A stretch of DNA of 64,000 bases. Origin: Lachnospiraceae bacterium (GTDB lineage Bacteria; Bacillota; Clostridia; Lachnospirales; Lachnospiraceae). The stretch covers positions 62,001-126,000 of the forward strand of contig JALCRM010000006.1 of assembly GCA_022652545.1 (NCBI GenBank), in the 5' to 3' direction. Shown piece after piece: positions 50,626 to 59,457 of the stretch. Position 1 is the first letter of the stretch; each line of letters begins with the position of its first letter. The translations under genes were made by a program, and so were the position numbers. The notes beneath the pieces were generated by a model. It made no database searches and had not been told where the DNA came from. It worked only from the letters and a program-made list of their open reading frames with translations.

Positions 50626-51525
50626 CTAGCCCTTGACACCGCCCAGCGTAATGCCTTTCACAAAATTTTTCTGAATGAACGGATAAATAACGATAACCGG
50701 AAGAATACCAAGCGTTGCCATTGCCATACGTACGGTAGTGGTGGGGATCTGTGCGAGCCCCTGCTGCGCCGTGGACAGGTTGGAAGAATTCTGCGCCAGT
50801 GCCTGGATATTCTGCATCAGACGATTCAAAAGGTTCTGGATCGTAAACAGCTCCGTTTTCTTGACTATATAGATATATCCGTTGTTCCAGTCGTTCCAAT
50901 ATGCGAGGCCTGCAAACATGGCGATCGTAGCAATGATAGGCTTTGAGAGCGGAAGTGCGATCTTCGTCATCGTAGTAAGTTCCCCTGCCCCGTCAATGTA
51001 AGCCGCCTCCAGGATCTCATCCGGCACGCTCGACGTAAAGTAGCTCTTCATCAGCAGCACATTGAAGGCATTCATCATAAGAGAAGGGACCAGCAGGCCG
51101 AAGATCGTGTCTTTGACGTGAAACACCGTCGTGTAGTTAATGTATGTGGGGACCAGACCTCCGCTGAACAGCATCGTGAAAAACACCAGGAAGGTCAGCA
51201 GGCCGCGAAACGGCAGGGCTTTTTTGGAAAGACCGTATGCCAGCGTCGTGGTCAGGAAAAGTGCGCATAACGTTCCGATGCCTGTGATGATGAACGACAT
51301 CATATATGCCCGCAGGATCGTGGCACTGTTGGAACTGAATATCCAGTTGTAAGCTCCGACACTCCACTTTTCCGGGAAAAAGGAATAGCCGTTTTTGATC
51401 AGCGTCGCGTCGTCTGTCAGGGAAGAAATGATCATCAGTACGATCGGTACAAGCGCAGTCACCGTCAGAATAACCATGATTATATTTCCAATGAGTTCAA
51501 ATCTTATCTGCTCTTTCGTTCTCAT
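50626..51525 (-). CDS. Carbohydrate ABC transporter permease (YtcP/LplC type)
   Basis: A 299-aa permease with six membrane segments. The EAA loop EILEAAYIDGAGELTTMTKIALPLSKP and the C-terminal IQKNFVKGITLGGVKG are diagnostic for YtcP/LplC permeases. These work with LipO-type binding proteins for plant or pectic oligosaccharides. The GGAAGG ribosome site is good. It follows the partner permease after 15 bp. Confidence 0.94.
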   Translation of the reverse strand: MRTKEQIRFELIGNIIMVILTVTALVPIVLMIISSLTDDATLIKNGYSFFPEKWSVGAYNWIFSSNSATILRAYMMSFIITGIGTLCALFLTTTLAYGLSKKALPFRGLLTFLVFFTMLFSGGLVPTYINYTTVFHVKDTIFGLLVPSLMMNAFNVLLMKSYFTSSVPDEILEAAYIDGAGELTTMTKIALPLSKPIIATIAMFAGLAYWNDWNNGYIYIVKKTELFTIQNLLNRLMQNIQALAQNSSNLSTAQQGLAQIPTTTVRMAMATLGILPVIVIYPFIQKNFVKGITLGGVKG

Positions 51526-51540
51526 GGCACACCTTCCCTT

Positions 51541-52491
51541 TTATACGAGCGCGTTATCCGGGTCAAGTTTGCGGACAAACAGATTCGCGACAAGGACCAG
51601 GATGAAACCGACGACGGACTGATATACACCGGCCGCTGCGGACATGGATATGTTGCCCACCTGGATCAGTCCCCGGTACACATAGGTATCGATCGTGTTG
51701 GTCACGGAGTACAATGCACCCTGGTTCATGGGGACCTGGTAGAATAATCCGAAATCGGAATAGAAGATCCGGCCGATCGCCATGAGAGTCAGCATGATGA
51801 CTGTAGGCTTGAGGAGCGGCAGCGTAATATAGCGTATCTGCTGCATCTTTGAAGCGCCGTCAATACTGGCGGATTCATAGATGGATTTATCTATGCCCAT
51901 GATCGCAGAAAGATAAATAATGCAGTTATAGCCGACACTCTTCCAGGCACTCACAAAAATCAGAATAAACGGCCAGTATTTGGTCTCGCTGTACCAGTCG
52001 ACCTTACTCTGGCCGAACAGCGGAAGAATCGTATTGTTGAGGAAACCGTTCTCCACGCTGAGAAATGCAAATGCCAGATAGCCTATGATGACGCTGGAGA
52101 TCAGATTTGGGAGCAGGATCGCCGACTGATAGAAGTTTTTAATCTTCCCTGTCAGCTCGCTCAGCACAATGGCAACCAGGATCGCCATGAATGTATTTAC
52201 GACAATGAATGCCAGGTTATACAGAATCGTGTTGCGCGTGATCAGAAGCGCGTCTCCTGTCTGAAACAGGTACTGGAAATTCTTCATGCCGACGAACGGG
52301 CTTCCGTAGATCCCCTTCTTGATATTGTACTGTTTGAAGGCCACCATCAGGCCCGGAAGGGGCATATAGTTATTGATGAAAAGGTAAATCAGGCCCGGAA
52401 GCATAATCAAATAGATCGGTAAAAATCTCTTCATCCTTTTTCCTAAAGGCTTCTGCGGAACTTTTCCCGCAGATGCTTCGAGTCTACTCAT
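51541..52491 (-). CDS. Carbohydrate ABC transporter permease (YteP/LplB type)
   Basis: A 316-aa permease. The N-terminus is basic (KRMKRFLPIYLIMLPGLIYLFINNYMPL), with GLMVAFKQYNIKKGIYGSPFVGMKNFQYLF, the common start of YteP/LplB proteins. EAA loop SIYESASIDGASKMQQIRYITLPLLKP (Glu-Ser-Ala variant). AGGAGG precedes the ATG. It is partner to the YtcP/LplC-type permease, upstream of it in the operon. Confidence 0.94.
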   Translation of the reverse strand: MSRLEASAGKVPQKPLGKRMKRFLPIYLIMLPGLIYLFINNYMPLPGLMVAFKQYNIKKGIYGSPFVGMKNFQYLFQTGDALLITRNTILYNLAFIVVNTFMAILVAIVLSELTGKIKNFYQSAILLPNLISSVIIGYLAFAFLSVENGFLNNTILPLFGQSKVDWYSETKYWPFILIFVSAWKSVGYNCIIYLSAIMGIDKSIYESASIDGASKMQQIRYITLPLLKPTVIMLTLMAIGRIFYSDFGLFYQVPMNQGALYSVTNTIDTYVYRGLIQVGNISMSAAAGVYQSVVGFILVLVANLFVRKLDPDNALV

Positions 52492-52524
52492 GATCTCCTC
52501 CTGTCTTTGGCGCCTGTCAACTGT

Positions 52525-52573
52525 GTTAAAACAGGCCTGTGCGCAGAGGAATCCACCTTGCCACGCACAGGCC
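52525..52573 (-). terminator. Attenuator-like hairpin between second binding protein and permeases
   Basis: A perfect 10-bp stem GGCCTGTGCG (52534-52543) / CGCACAGGCC (52564-52573) with a 20-base loop. On the minus strand it is followed by TGTTTTAAC. The position after the binding-protein gene matches the hairpin seen in the first sugar operon. Confidence 0.65.
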
Positions 52574-52629
52574 CGGGTTCATTGTTCATGTCTGGTCCTG
52601 TTTCGGATCTCTCACTCTGAAATCAGAGT

Positions 52630-54222
52630 TTACTTGACTCCGGCCGCAGTTGCCCAGGTATCCAACTGCTGCTGCTTTGCGTCAATAATTTTCTGAAGGC
52701 CTGCCGCGATCATCTTCTTATCCATCTCGGGAAGCGCTGTTGCGGGATCGAGAAAACCATATTCAAGTCCGGTCTTATACTCATCGTAGACCGCCTGTAC
52801 CGCGGCTATTTCATTGGTAACGCCCGTGCCGTCGAAGGTAAAACCGGAAGCTTTGGATTTCGTGGAATTCTCGTTGAAGGTCTTCGTCTGTGTCCAGAGG
52901 TCCGGATCATTGCCGGTCGGTACATAGGTCAGGAACTGCCCGGGTGCCATCCATCCAAGAGTGCCGTAGGTAGAGGTTCCGCCGGCGGCCGAGGTCGTCA
53001 GTGCTGTCCCGTCGTCCTGAAGGGTATAGTGTTTGTCCTTAATGCCGTAAACCAGCAGATTTTCAAGATCGGCATTCGTATAGAGTTCATTGAGAAGCGT
53101 CATGGCTGCAGCTGCATCGCCTGTCGTTGTCGGAATTGCCCAGGTAAAGGAAGCGACCGCGCTGGAAGAAATGAAATCTTCTTTTGTCTGGAAAATGGTC
53201 ATCGGAACGCCGAGAGAGGATTCCTGTACCTTACTGCCCGGCTTTCCTCCTGTCTGATAGCCGATCAGCGCCTTCTGCGCTTCCAGAACGCCGACCGAAG
53301 TCGTATCAGTCTTTGCATCCGCGCTTATATATCCTTTCTGGTTCCAGCCGTACATAAGCTCGCAGAACTGCTTGTAATCATCGGATGCAAACGGATCTTC
53401 GACCTTCAGGTCCGAACCGTAGTTCAGAAGGACGCCGAACATATTGCCGCCGAGCTGATCGATGGAGGTGTACTGCGAGACACCGTTAGATGCCGGACGT
53501 ATAAGTTCCATATCGGGATATTTCGTATGCAGCTGGGCAAGGATATCATTGAGTTCATCTTCCGTGATGTGAATGATCTCTCCGGCGTCTGCGGGAGCCT
53601 TATACCCTATCCCGTCCAGATATTCCGTTCCGATCGCGATGCAGCCTCTTCCCTGCGCGTAATCGTGCTGTCCGGGAAGACTGTAGAGCTTTTCGTTGAC
53701 GCGGCAGGCATCGATGTAATTTTGTCCGATTGCATCCTTGATGCCGGGGCCGTAGGTGTCCATCAGACTGTCGGCTTCGAGATCCGTAAGGCTGCCCTGG
53801 GAGATCAGCGTCGCAGGATCCTGCGTGATCAGGTTCATTACATCGATCTGCTCACCGGAAGACAGCGCCAGTGTCATATTCTGTTTGTAAGAAGAAAGAT
53901 CGGAAATAAGGAGCTCGATCTCGATCCCCTTGTCTTTCAGGATTTCGTTCATGGCATCCTGTACCATCTGTGTGTCCTGCGGTGCGCCGGTAAAAGTCGG
54001 GAACGACATAACTACATGTTTCAGTTCTCCGTTTGAAGCAGCTGCCGTACTTTCGGATTGTGCCGCATCGCCCGCAGCACTGGTCGCTGCACTACCCGCT
54101 GCCGTACCCGCTGCCGCTGTTGTACCGGCATCGCTGCTGCCGGTAGCCGCAGACCCGCAGCCCATCATTCCTGCCGCGATCGCTGCTGACAGTAAAACCG
54201 CAAGTGACTTCTTTGCTTTCAT
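52630..54222 (-). CDS. Extracellular solute-binding lipoprotein (LipO/YtcQ type)
   Basis: A 530-aa lipoprotein. The signal ends in GMMGCGSA (Cys at about residue 22), followed by an Ala/Thr/Ser/Gly tether of about 45 residues. The core begins VVMSFPTFTGAPQDTQMVQDAMNEILKDKGIEIEL, typical of the large YtcQ/LipO binding proteins for oligosaccharides. The start MKAKKS has AGGAGGG upstream. It heads an operon with two permeases, three esterases and a nucleoside-hydrolase-like protein. The divergent two-component pair probably senses the same substrate. Confidence 0.93.
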   Translation of the reverse strand: MKAKKSLAVLLSAAIAAGMMGCGSAATGSSDAGTTAAAGTAAGSAATSAAGDAAQSESTAAASNGELKHVVMSFPTFTGAPQDTQMVQDAMNEILKDKGIEIELLISDLSSYKQNMTLALSSGEQIDVMNLITQDPATLISQGSLTDLEADSLMDTYGPGIKDAIGQNYIDACRVNEKLYSLPGQHDYAQGRGCIAIGTEYLDGIGYKAPADAGEIIHITEDELNDILAQLHTKYPDMELIRPASNGVSQYTSIDQLGGNMFGVLLNYGSDLKVEDPFASDDYKQFCELMYGWNQKGYISADAKTDTTSVGVLEAQKALIGYQTGGKPGSKVQESSLGVPMTIFQTKEDFISSSAVASFTWAIPTTTGDAAAAMTLLNELYTNADLENLLVYGIKDKHYTLQDDGTALTTSAAGGTSTYGTLGWMAPGQFLTYVPTGNDPDLWTQTKTFNENSTKSKASGFTFDGTGVTNEIAAVQAVYDEYKTGLEYGFLDPATALPEMDKKMIAAGLQKIIDAKQQQLDTWATAAGVK

Positions 54223-54361
54223 ACTTCCCTCCTGATTTTGCCGGATCAATTCGATATGGCTCCCGGCCGCCCGGCTTTTGCCGGGGTTGCGGCGGGCGTA
54301 CCTCTTCCGGTCTGTGCCCGTCTCGCTGTCTGATGATTAGAGGTTACCGAAAAGGCAGAGG

Positions 54362-54390
54362 CAAAACAATTAAAAAACTTAGTTGTTTTG
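54362..54390. promoter_or_regulatory. Inverted repeat CAAAACAA/TTGTTTTG near the second binding-protein promoter
   Basis: The 8-bp arms at 54362-54369 and 54383-54390 are separated by 13 bp. They overlap a weak minus-strand promoter candidate (GTGACA at 54389-54394). This is a plausible target of the YesN-type regulator encoded downstream. Confidence 0.45.
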
Positions 54391-54416
54391 TCACTTTTAT
54401 GCGGTCTGGCTTCCCC

Positions 54417-54434
54417 GGCATGTCAAAACATGCC
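54417..54434. promoter_or_regulatory. Perfect palindrome GGCATGT-CAAA-ACATGCC
   Basis: The 7-bp arms with a 4-bp centre lie 66 bp before the sensor-kinase start, next to the -10-like CATAAT (54434-54439). It may be a second regulator site in the divergent region between the binding protein and kinase genes. Confidence 0.45.
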
Positions 54435-54500
54435 ATAATTACGAAAAAGCGATATTTGTTCAGTATGACGAGATTGATTTTTCCCGACAGAGGAGACAAC

Positions 54501-56237
54501 ATGCACAGTATATTCTCTGATTTTCGCATTTCACTGCGGCGCTGGTTTCTGCTGTATGGCACGGTATGTGCGGCGATCCTGGTCCTGCTTTCCGCTTTTA
54601 CCGCCGTTTTTGCTTCATCCGTCATTCAGAAGGAAGCTTATGATTCTGCTGTCTCAGGACTGGACTTTTACCGACAGCAGCTTGAGACGGAGATGCACAA
54701 TGTGGAGCTGTATCTTGCGGGCTTCAACTATAACAGCACCCTGCTGGTGAACCTGAACAAGGCCGATCCCGAATCATCCGAATGGTTCAGCGCGGAGTAC
54801 TATCTGCAGGAAGAATTCACATCGACTGCCAGCACCCACACTTACGACAACTATTTTTTCTTTTATCCTGAACAGAATTTTCTTATCACCAACCGCTCTT
54901 TCACCGCCAGCGGAAAGATACAGAAAACTCTCTCCGAAAGAATCAGGCAGGACATTCAAAATAAACAGACAGAAAAAAAATGGACACTCATCACGATCGA
55001 CGATCAGCCATATCTTCTCTTCTATCGGGAGCAGAACAACGGATATGTGGGCAGCTGTCTGGATCTGAACGCGGTCAAAAAGACTTTTACATCCCGCAGA
55101 TCCACTACGGATTACGACTTTTCCACTTCCGACGGGACGCTGATCTGCAGCAATCCTCCTGTCGCGGTCATCCCGGATTTCGGCAAAAACAGCAGCAATC
55201 CTTACAATCTCGCTAAAATTGGAAATGAACTGTACCTCGTCATCGCATTCCCCATTGCAAATTCACCGGTTTCTCTTCTTTCGATCGCCCCTGACCGCTC
55301 CATCACCTCATCAGGCACCATTTTCAGAACCAACGCGACTGTGATACTGGCTCTCTGCCTTCTGCTCTTTATTGCCTTCTCACTGCTGTCACGAAATATG
55401 ATCTCCGCTCCGGTGTCGCAGATCCTGAATGTCATGAAAAACATCAAGGCCGGCCGGACTGCAGAACGCGTGCAGATCAGGAAGGGCTGCAGCGAATTCG
55501 TTGAGATAGGACGGTCCTTCAACGAAACCATGGACGAAATTGACCATCTGAAAATTGCCGTATATGAGGAAAAACTGGATAAAAAGCAGACGCAGATCGA
55601 GTATCTGAAACTGCAGGTGACGCCGCACTTCCTTGTCAACTGCCTCAATTCCATCCATCAGCTCGTAGAACTCGGCAAAAATGACCTCTGCCTGCAGATG
55701 ACGGAAGATCTGACAAAAGTCCTTCGCTATCTCCTCAGCTGCGGCCGTACCGTAAGCCTCGAAACAGAACTGCAGCAGGCATCGAACTACGTAGATCTGT
55801 CACAGATCCGCTACCCGGACGGCGTGAGCCTGAAAACAGATGTTGCTCCCGCACTGCTCAATGCCAGGATCATCCCTTACCTTATCCTCGGGTTTGTTGA
55901 AAATACCGTCAAATACGAAGTAGGCGTCGGATCCGGGACTGTAATTACCGTTCACGCCGAGCTTACTGACAGCGGTTTTCTCCGCCTGGTCCAATGCGAT
56001 ACAGGAGCCGGTTATTCTGAAGATGCACTGAACTGGCTGAACAAGCTGCAGGATCTGGCCTTTGTAACAAGCAGCAGCCACATCGGCATTGAAAACATCT
56101 GCCGCCGTGCTAAACTTGTTTTCGGTGATCAGTGTCACTTTGAATTTCGCAATGACCCTGTGACCGGCGGTGCTGTGAAAACAGTTGAAATTCCTTACGC
56201 TGAATGGGAACCCGGAACGGAGCCGGCCAAAAAATGA
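54501..56237 (+). CDS. Sensor histidine kinase, YesM family
   Basis: A 578-aa membrane kinase. TM1 is at residues ~14-38 and TM2 at ~278-298; the extracellular region between them is a Cache-type sensor, followed by a HAMP domain (SAPVSQILNVMKNIKAG). The His_kinase domain has the phospho-acceptor His376 in LQVTPHFLVNCLNSIHQL. Here Thr replaces the usual Asn of NPHFLYN, and Val-Asn-Cys replaces Tyr-Asn-Thr. The N box is LGFVENTVKYEVG. The start MHSIFSDF has AGAGGAG upstream; longer frames overlap the divergent gene. The stop overlaps the response-regulator start. It likely senses an extracellular saccharide. Confidence 0.92.
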   Translation: MHSIFSDFRISLRRWFLLYGTVCAAILVLLSAFTAVFASSVIQKEAYDSAVSGLDFYRQQLETEMHNVELYLAGFNYNSTLLVNLNKADPESSEWFSAEYYLQEEFTSTASTHTYDNYFFFYPEQNFLITNRSFTASGKIQKTLSERIRQDIQNKQTEKKWTLITIDDQPYLLFYREQNNGYVGSCLDLNAVKKTFTSRRSTTDYDFSTSDGTLICSNPPVAVIPDFGKNSSNPYNLAKIGNELYLVIAFPIANSPVSLLSIAPDRSITSSGTIFRTNATVILALCLLLFIAFSLLSRNMISAPVSQILNVMKNIKAGRTAERVQIRKGCSEFVEIGRSFNETMDEIDHLKIAVYEEKLDKKQTQIEYLKLQVTPHFLVNCLNSIHQLVELGKNDLCLQMTEDLTKVLRYLLSCGRTVSLETELQQASNYVDLSQIRYPDGVSLKTDVAPALLNARIIPYLILGFVENTVKYEVGVGSGTVITVHAELTDSGFLRLVQCDTGAGYSEDALNWLNKLQDLAFVTSSSHIGIENICRRAKLVFGDQCHFEFRNDPVTGGAVKTVEIPYAEWEPGTEPAKK

Positions 56238-56959
56238 ATCTCCTGATCGTAGACGACGAATACTACAGTGTGGAAAGTCTGAAGCAGAAGCTCGACTGGG
56301 CTGAACTGGGATTCGGGAATGTTTATGGCGCATATTCTCTGAAACAGGCCCAGCAGTATTTCCATGACGGCATGATCGATGTCATGCTCTGCGATATTGA
56401 AATGCCGCATGGAAGCGGCCTCGAACTCCTCGCATGGGTACGGGAAAAAAAATACGCAACTGCCTGTATTTTTCTGACCTGCCATGCGAAATTTGATTAT
56501 GCAACGACCGCCATCAAACTCGGAAGTACAGACTATCTGCTGAAGCCGGTCAACGCGGAGGAGCTTTCTGATGCGATCCGGCGTGCCGTACAGCGGCTGA
56601 ATCAGGTTTCTCTCCTGGAGGAGGACAGTACACCCGAAGAACAGGAAATGGCGATCCCTGCCGTCAAAAAATACATTGCGACGCACCTGGCGGAAGACCT
56701 CGACCGGGACACGATCGCCGGCGCTGTATTCCTGAATCCGGACTACCTTTCCCATCTCTTCCGGGAAAAAACCGGAACATCTCTTTCCGCCTATATTCTG
56801 AACCTTCGAATGGAAAAAGCGACCCGGCTTCTTTCGCAGAGTACGGCGACCATTGCGGATATTGCCACAAGCTGCGGTTTTTCAAATATTTCCTATTTTT
56901 CCCGACAGTTTAAAGCCAGCACAGGAAAAACGCCGCATGATTTCAGAAAAGAAACCTGA
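56234..56959 (+). CDS. Response regulator with AraC-type DNA-binding domain, YesN family
   Basis: A 241-aa regulator, short for YesN proteins (often 350-540 aa). The receiver domain has the acidic pocket DDE at residues 7-9, phospho-acceptor Asp54 (LCDIEMPHG), and Lys at TDYLLKPV. A brief linker leads directly to two AraC helix-turn-helix motifs (LDRDTIAGAVFLNPDYLSHLFREKTG; TIADIATSCGFSNISYFSRQFKASTGKTPHDFR). The ATG overlaps the kinase stop as ATGA. It probably activates the divergent binding-protein operon. Confidence 0.93.
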   Translation: MNLLIVDDEYYSVESLKQKLDWAELGFGNVYGAYSLKQAQQYFHDGMIDVMLCDIEMPHGSGLELLAWVREKKYATACIFLTCHAKFDYATTAIKLGSTDYLLKPVNAEELSDAIRRAVQRLNQVSLLEEDSTPEEQEMAIPAVKKYIATHLAEDLDRDTIAGAVFLNPDYLSHLFREKTGTSLSAYILNLRMEKATRLLSQSTATIADIATSCGFSNISYFSRQFKASTGKTPHDFRKET

Positions 56960-56976
56960 AATTATGCCTCCTGCAG

Positions 56977-58482
56977 TCACTGCCTGATCTCTTTTCGGAC
57001 TGCCTTCTTCCAGGCCGCGATCTTCTTTCTTCTCTCCTCTGCCTTCATCTGCGGCGCATAGATCGTCCGGGATGCCCTTCCGAAAATCGAGCTGTCATAC
57101 AGACCTTCGGAGATCCCCGCAAGATAGGCGGCACCGATACCGGAAAGCTCTTCATCCTCCGGAACGGCCACCTTTGTATTGCTGATATCGCTCTGGAACT
57201 GCATGAGGTAACGGTTTCCCGTGGGACCTCCGTCCACGCGCAGCTCCGCGATCCGGATACCCGTATCCTTTTTCATGGCCCGCAGCACATCCGAGATCTG
57301 GTACGCGATCGATTCCAGCGCAGCCCTGACGATCTCTTTTCTGCCTGTCGTACGCGTCATCCCGGAGAGGCTCGCTTTTGCGCCGCTGCACCAGTAAGGC
57401 GCTCCCAGACCGGAAAACGCCGGCACAAGAAGGGTGGTGTCCTCCGGATTTGCACCGGCCGCAAGTGCTTCCGTCTCCCCTGCCGATCCGATAAGTCCCA
57501 CATCGTCCTTCAGCCAGGTAATCACGGCAGCAGCGTAATTGATATTGCCTTCCAGAACATAGTTTACGGTACCGCCCAGTTTCCACGCGAGCGAAGTCAC
57601 GAGACCGCTGCTGCTGAAAACAGGTTTTGTCCCGATATTCATCATGATCGAGGAACCGGTCCCGTACGTTGCCTTGGCCATTCCGCCTGTGAGACACCCC
57701 TGCCCGAAGAGCGCTGCGTGCGAATCTCCCAGCACGGCACGGATCGGGATCGGATGATCCAGATAACCGTCCAGGTCCGTCTCTCCGAACACGGAATCCG
57801 AATCGCATACTTTTGCCAGATCGTCACTGTCAAGGCCGAACCAGCCTGCGATCTCGCGGTCCCACTCCAGTTTCCGGATATCGAAAAGCTGCGTACGCGA
57901 GGCGTTGGAATAGTCCGTGCGGTATTCCTTTCCCCCGGTGAGCCGGTAAACGAGCCAGGTATCGATCGTCCCCAGCATGAGCCGGTGTTTTGCCTGAAGC
58001 TCATACGCACCCGGCACATTGCGCAAAAGCCACGCGAACTTGGATGCCGGAAAATACGGCGAGACCGGTATTCCCGTGCGTTCCCGGATCGCCGCGGCCT
58101 TCCGCGGATCCGCGGAAACTTCCGCACAGATCTTCTCCGCGCGGGAACACTGCCATACGATCGCAGGCGCGATCGGCTCCATCGTTTCCCTGTCCCAGGC
58201 CGCCGATGTTTCACGCTGGTTGCTGATCCCGAATGCCACGATATCGTTTCTGGATATCCCCGCCTTCCCGACCACGTTGCGCGCTGCCTGCAGCGTGTTG
58301 GCATAGATCTCCTTCAGATCATGCGAAACCCAGCCATTCTCGCTGACATACTGCCTGTGGGGCAGACTGGCGCGCGCAATAAGCCTGCCCGCCCGGTCGA
58401 AAAGCAGCGCCTTGGTCCCCTGCGTGCTCTGGTCGACGGAAAGGATGTACTTTTCAGGATCCATGTTTTTCCTGTCTGTCAT
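56977..58482 (-). CDS. FGGY family carbohydrate kinase
   Basis: A 501-aa sugar kinase. The N-terminal ATP/sugar domain starts YILSVDQSTQGTKALLFD; ISNQRETSAAWDRET and IVWQCSRAEKIC follow. LGDSHAALFGQG, TYGTGSSIMMN and RVDGGPTGNRYLMQFQSDI complete the family signatures. It is glycerol-kinase-like in parts, but the operon (aldose isomerase, two-subunit transketolase) points to a ketose, so pentulose or apulose phosphorylation is more likely. It is last in the operon, 24 bp after the transketolase C subunit. A second ATG seven codons later is possible. Confidence 0.9.
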   Translation of the reverse strand: MTDRKNMDPEKYILSVDQSTQGTKALLFDRAGRLIARASLPHRQYVSENGWVSHDLKEIYANTLQAARNVVGKAGISRNDIVAFGISNQRETSAAWDRETMEPIAPAIVWQCSRAEKICAEVSADPRKAAAIRERTGIPVSPYFPASKFAWLLRNVPGAYELQAKHRLMLGTIDTWLVYRLTGGKEYRTDYSNASRTQLFDIRKLEWDREIAGWFGLDSDDLAKVCDSDSVFGETDLDGYLDHPIPIRAVLGDSHAALFGQGCLTGGMAKATYGTGSSIMMNIGTKPVFSSSGLVTSLAWKLGGTVNYVLEGNINYAAAVITWLKDDVGLIGSAGETEALAAGANPEDTTLLVPAFSGLGAPYWCSGAKASLSGMTRTTGRKEIVRAALESIAYQISDVLRAMKKDTGIRIAELRVDGGPTGNRYLMQFQSDISNTKVAVPEDEELSGIGAAYLAGISEGLYDSSIFGRASRTIYAPQMKAEERRKKIAAWKKAVRKEIRQ

Positions 58483-58506
58483 GAGAGATCCCCCGATGCT
58501 TCCAGG

Positions 58507-59457
58507 TCAGGCCCTGGAGGCCTTCTCCAGCAGTTTTTCCGCGCTGTGCGCGATGCCTTCCGCATTCATGCCGTAGTAGTCGAAGACCTGCTGCGAAGTG
58601 CCCGTTATTACCGGTGCATCGGGCAGCGCGATATTCTGTACGAACCGCGGGCAGTTTTCCGAAACGACCTGCGACACCATACTTCCGAGACCGCCGAACG
58701 GCGAATGCTCTTCCGCGGTAAGCACGACCTGCGCTCCGGAAGCCGCCCTGATCACTGCTTCTGTGTCAAGCGGTTTCACACAGAACATATCGAGTACGGC
58801 CGTATGGATGTCCTTTGCCTCCAGGATCGCAGCGGCGTCGAGCGCCGGACGCACCATTTCCCCGCAGGCGATCAGCGCGACATCCCCGCCTTTCCTCAGG
58901 ACCGTGGCCCTGTCCATTTCAAAGGGGCAGCTGTCTTCCGTATAAATGTCTTCGACCGGGTTCCGGCCGACCCTGATATAGGCAGGCTTGTCGTCCTTCA
59001 GCAGGGCTCTGATCAGCTTCGCCGTCTGAAAACGGTCGGAAGGCAGATAAACACGCATATTCGGAATTGCGGAAAGTGCGGCGATATCCTGCGCGGAATG
59101 GTGGCTCATGCCCAGCGCGCCGTAGCTGATGCCGCCGCTGATCCCGACCAGCTTTGTGTTGGTGTCGGAATATGCCGCGTCGATCTTGCACTGTTCATAA
59201 CTTCTGGTCGAAATAAAGCTCGCGGGCGAAAATGCATACGGCTTCTTGCCGCATTTTGCCAGTCCTGCGGCTATGCTCACCAGGTTCTGCTCCGCGATGC
59301 CTGTCTCCACGGACTGCTCCGGGTATTTTTCAAAAAAGGGCGCCATCGAAGCGGAACCGCGAGAATCACTGCAAAGCACCACAATATTCCTGTCTTTTGC
59401 AGCTTCTTCGAGCAGCGTGTCACAGATGGCCTTTCTGTTCGGGATCTTATTCAGCAT
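58507..59457 (-). CDS. Transketolase-like C-terminal subunit
   Basis: A 316-aa pyrimidine-binding and C-terminal half of a split transketolase. The catalytic Glu that activates thiamine diphosphate is in VETGIAEQNLVSIAAGLA. FALSARS-type segments include SPASFISTRSYEQ and GMSHHSAQDIAAL, then TAEEHSPFGGLGSMVSQV. The start overlaps the stop of the N-terminal subunit gene by 7 nt, ensuring paired production. Split transketolases of this type include those acting on unusual ketose phosphates. Confidence 0.92.
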   Translation of the reverse strand: MLNKIPNRKAICDTLLEEAAKDRNIVVLCSDSRGSASMAPFFEKYPEQSVETGIAEQNLVSIAAGLAKCGKKPYAFSPASFISTRSYEQCKIDAAYSDTNTKLVGISGGISYGALGMSHHSAQDIAALSAIPNMRVYLPSDRFQTAKLIRALLKDDKPAYIRVGRNPVEDIYTEDSCPFEMDRATVLRKGGDVALIACGEMVRPALDAAAILEAKDIHTAVLDMFCVKPLDTEAVIRAASGAQVVLTAEEHSPFGGLGSMVSQVVSENCPRFVQNIALPDAPVITGTSQQVFDYYGMNAEGIAHSAEKLLEKASRA

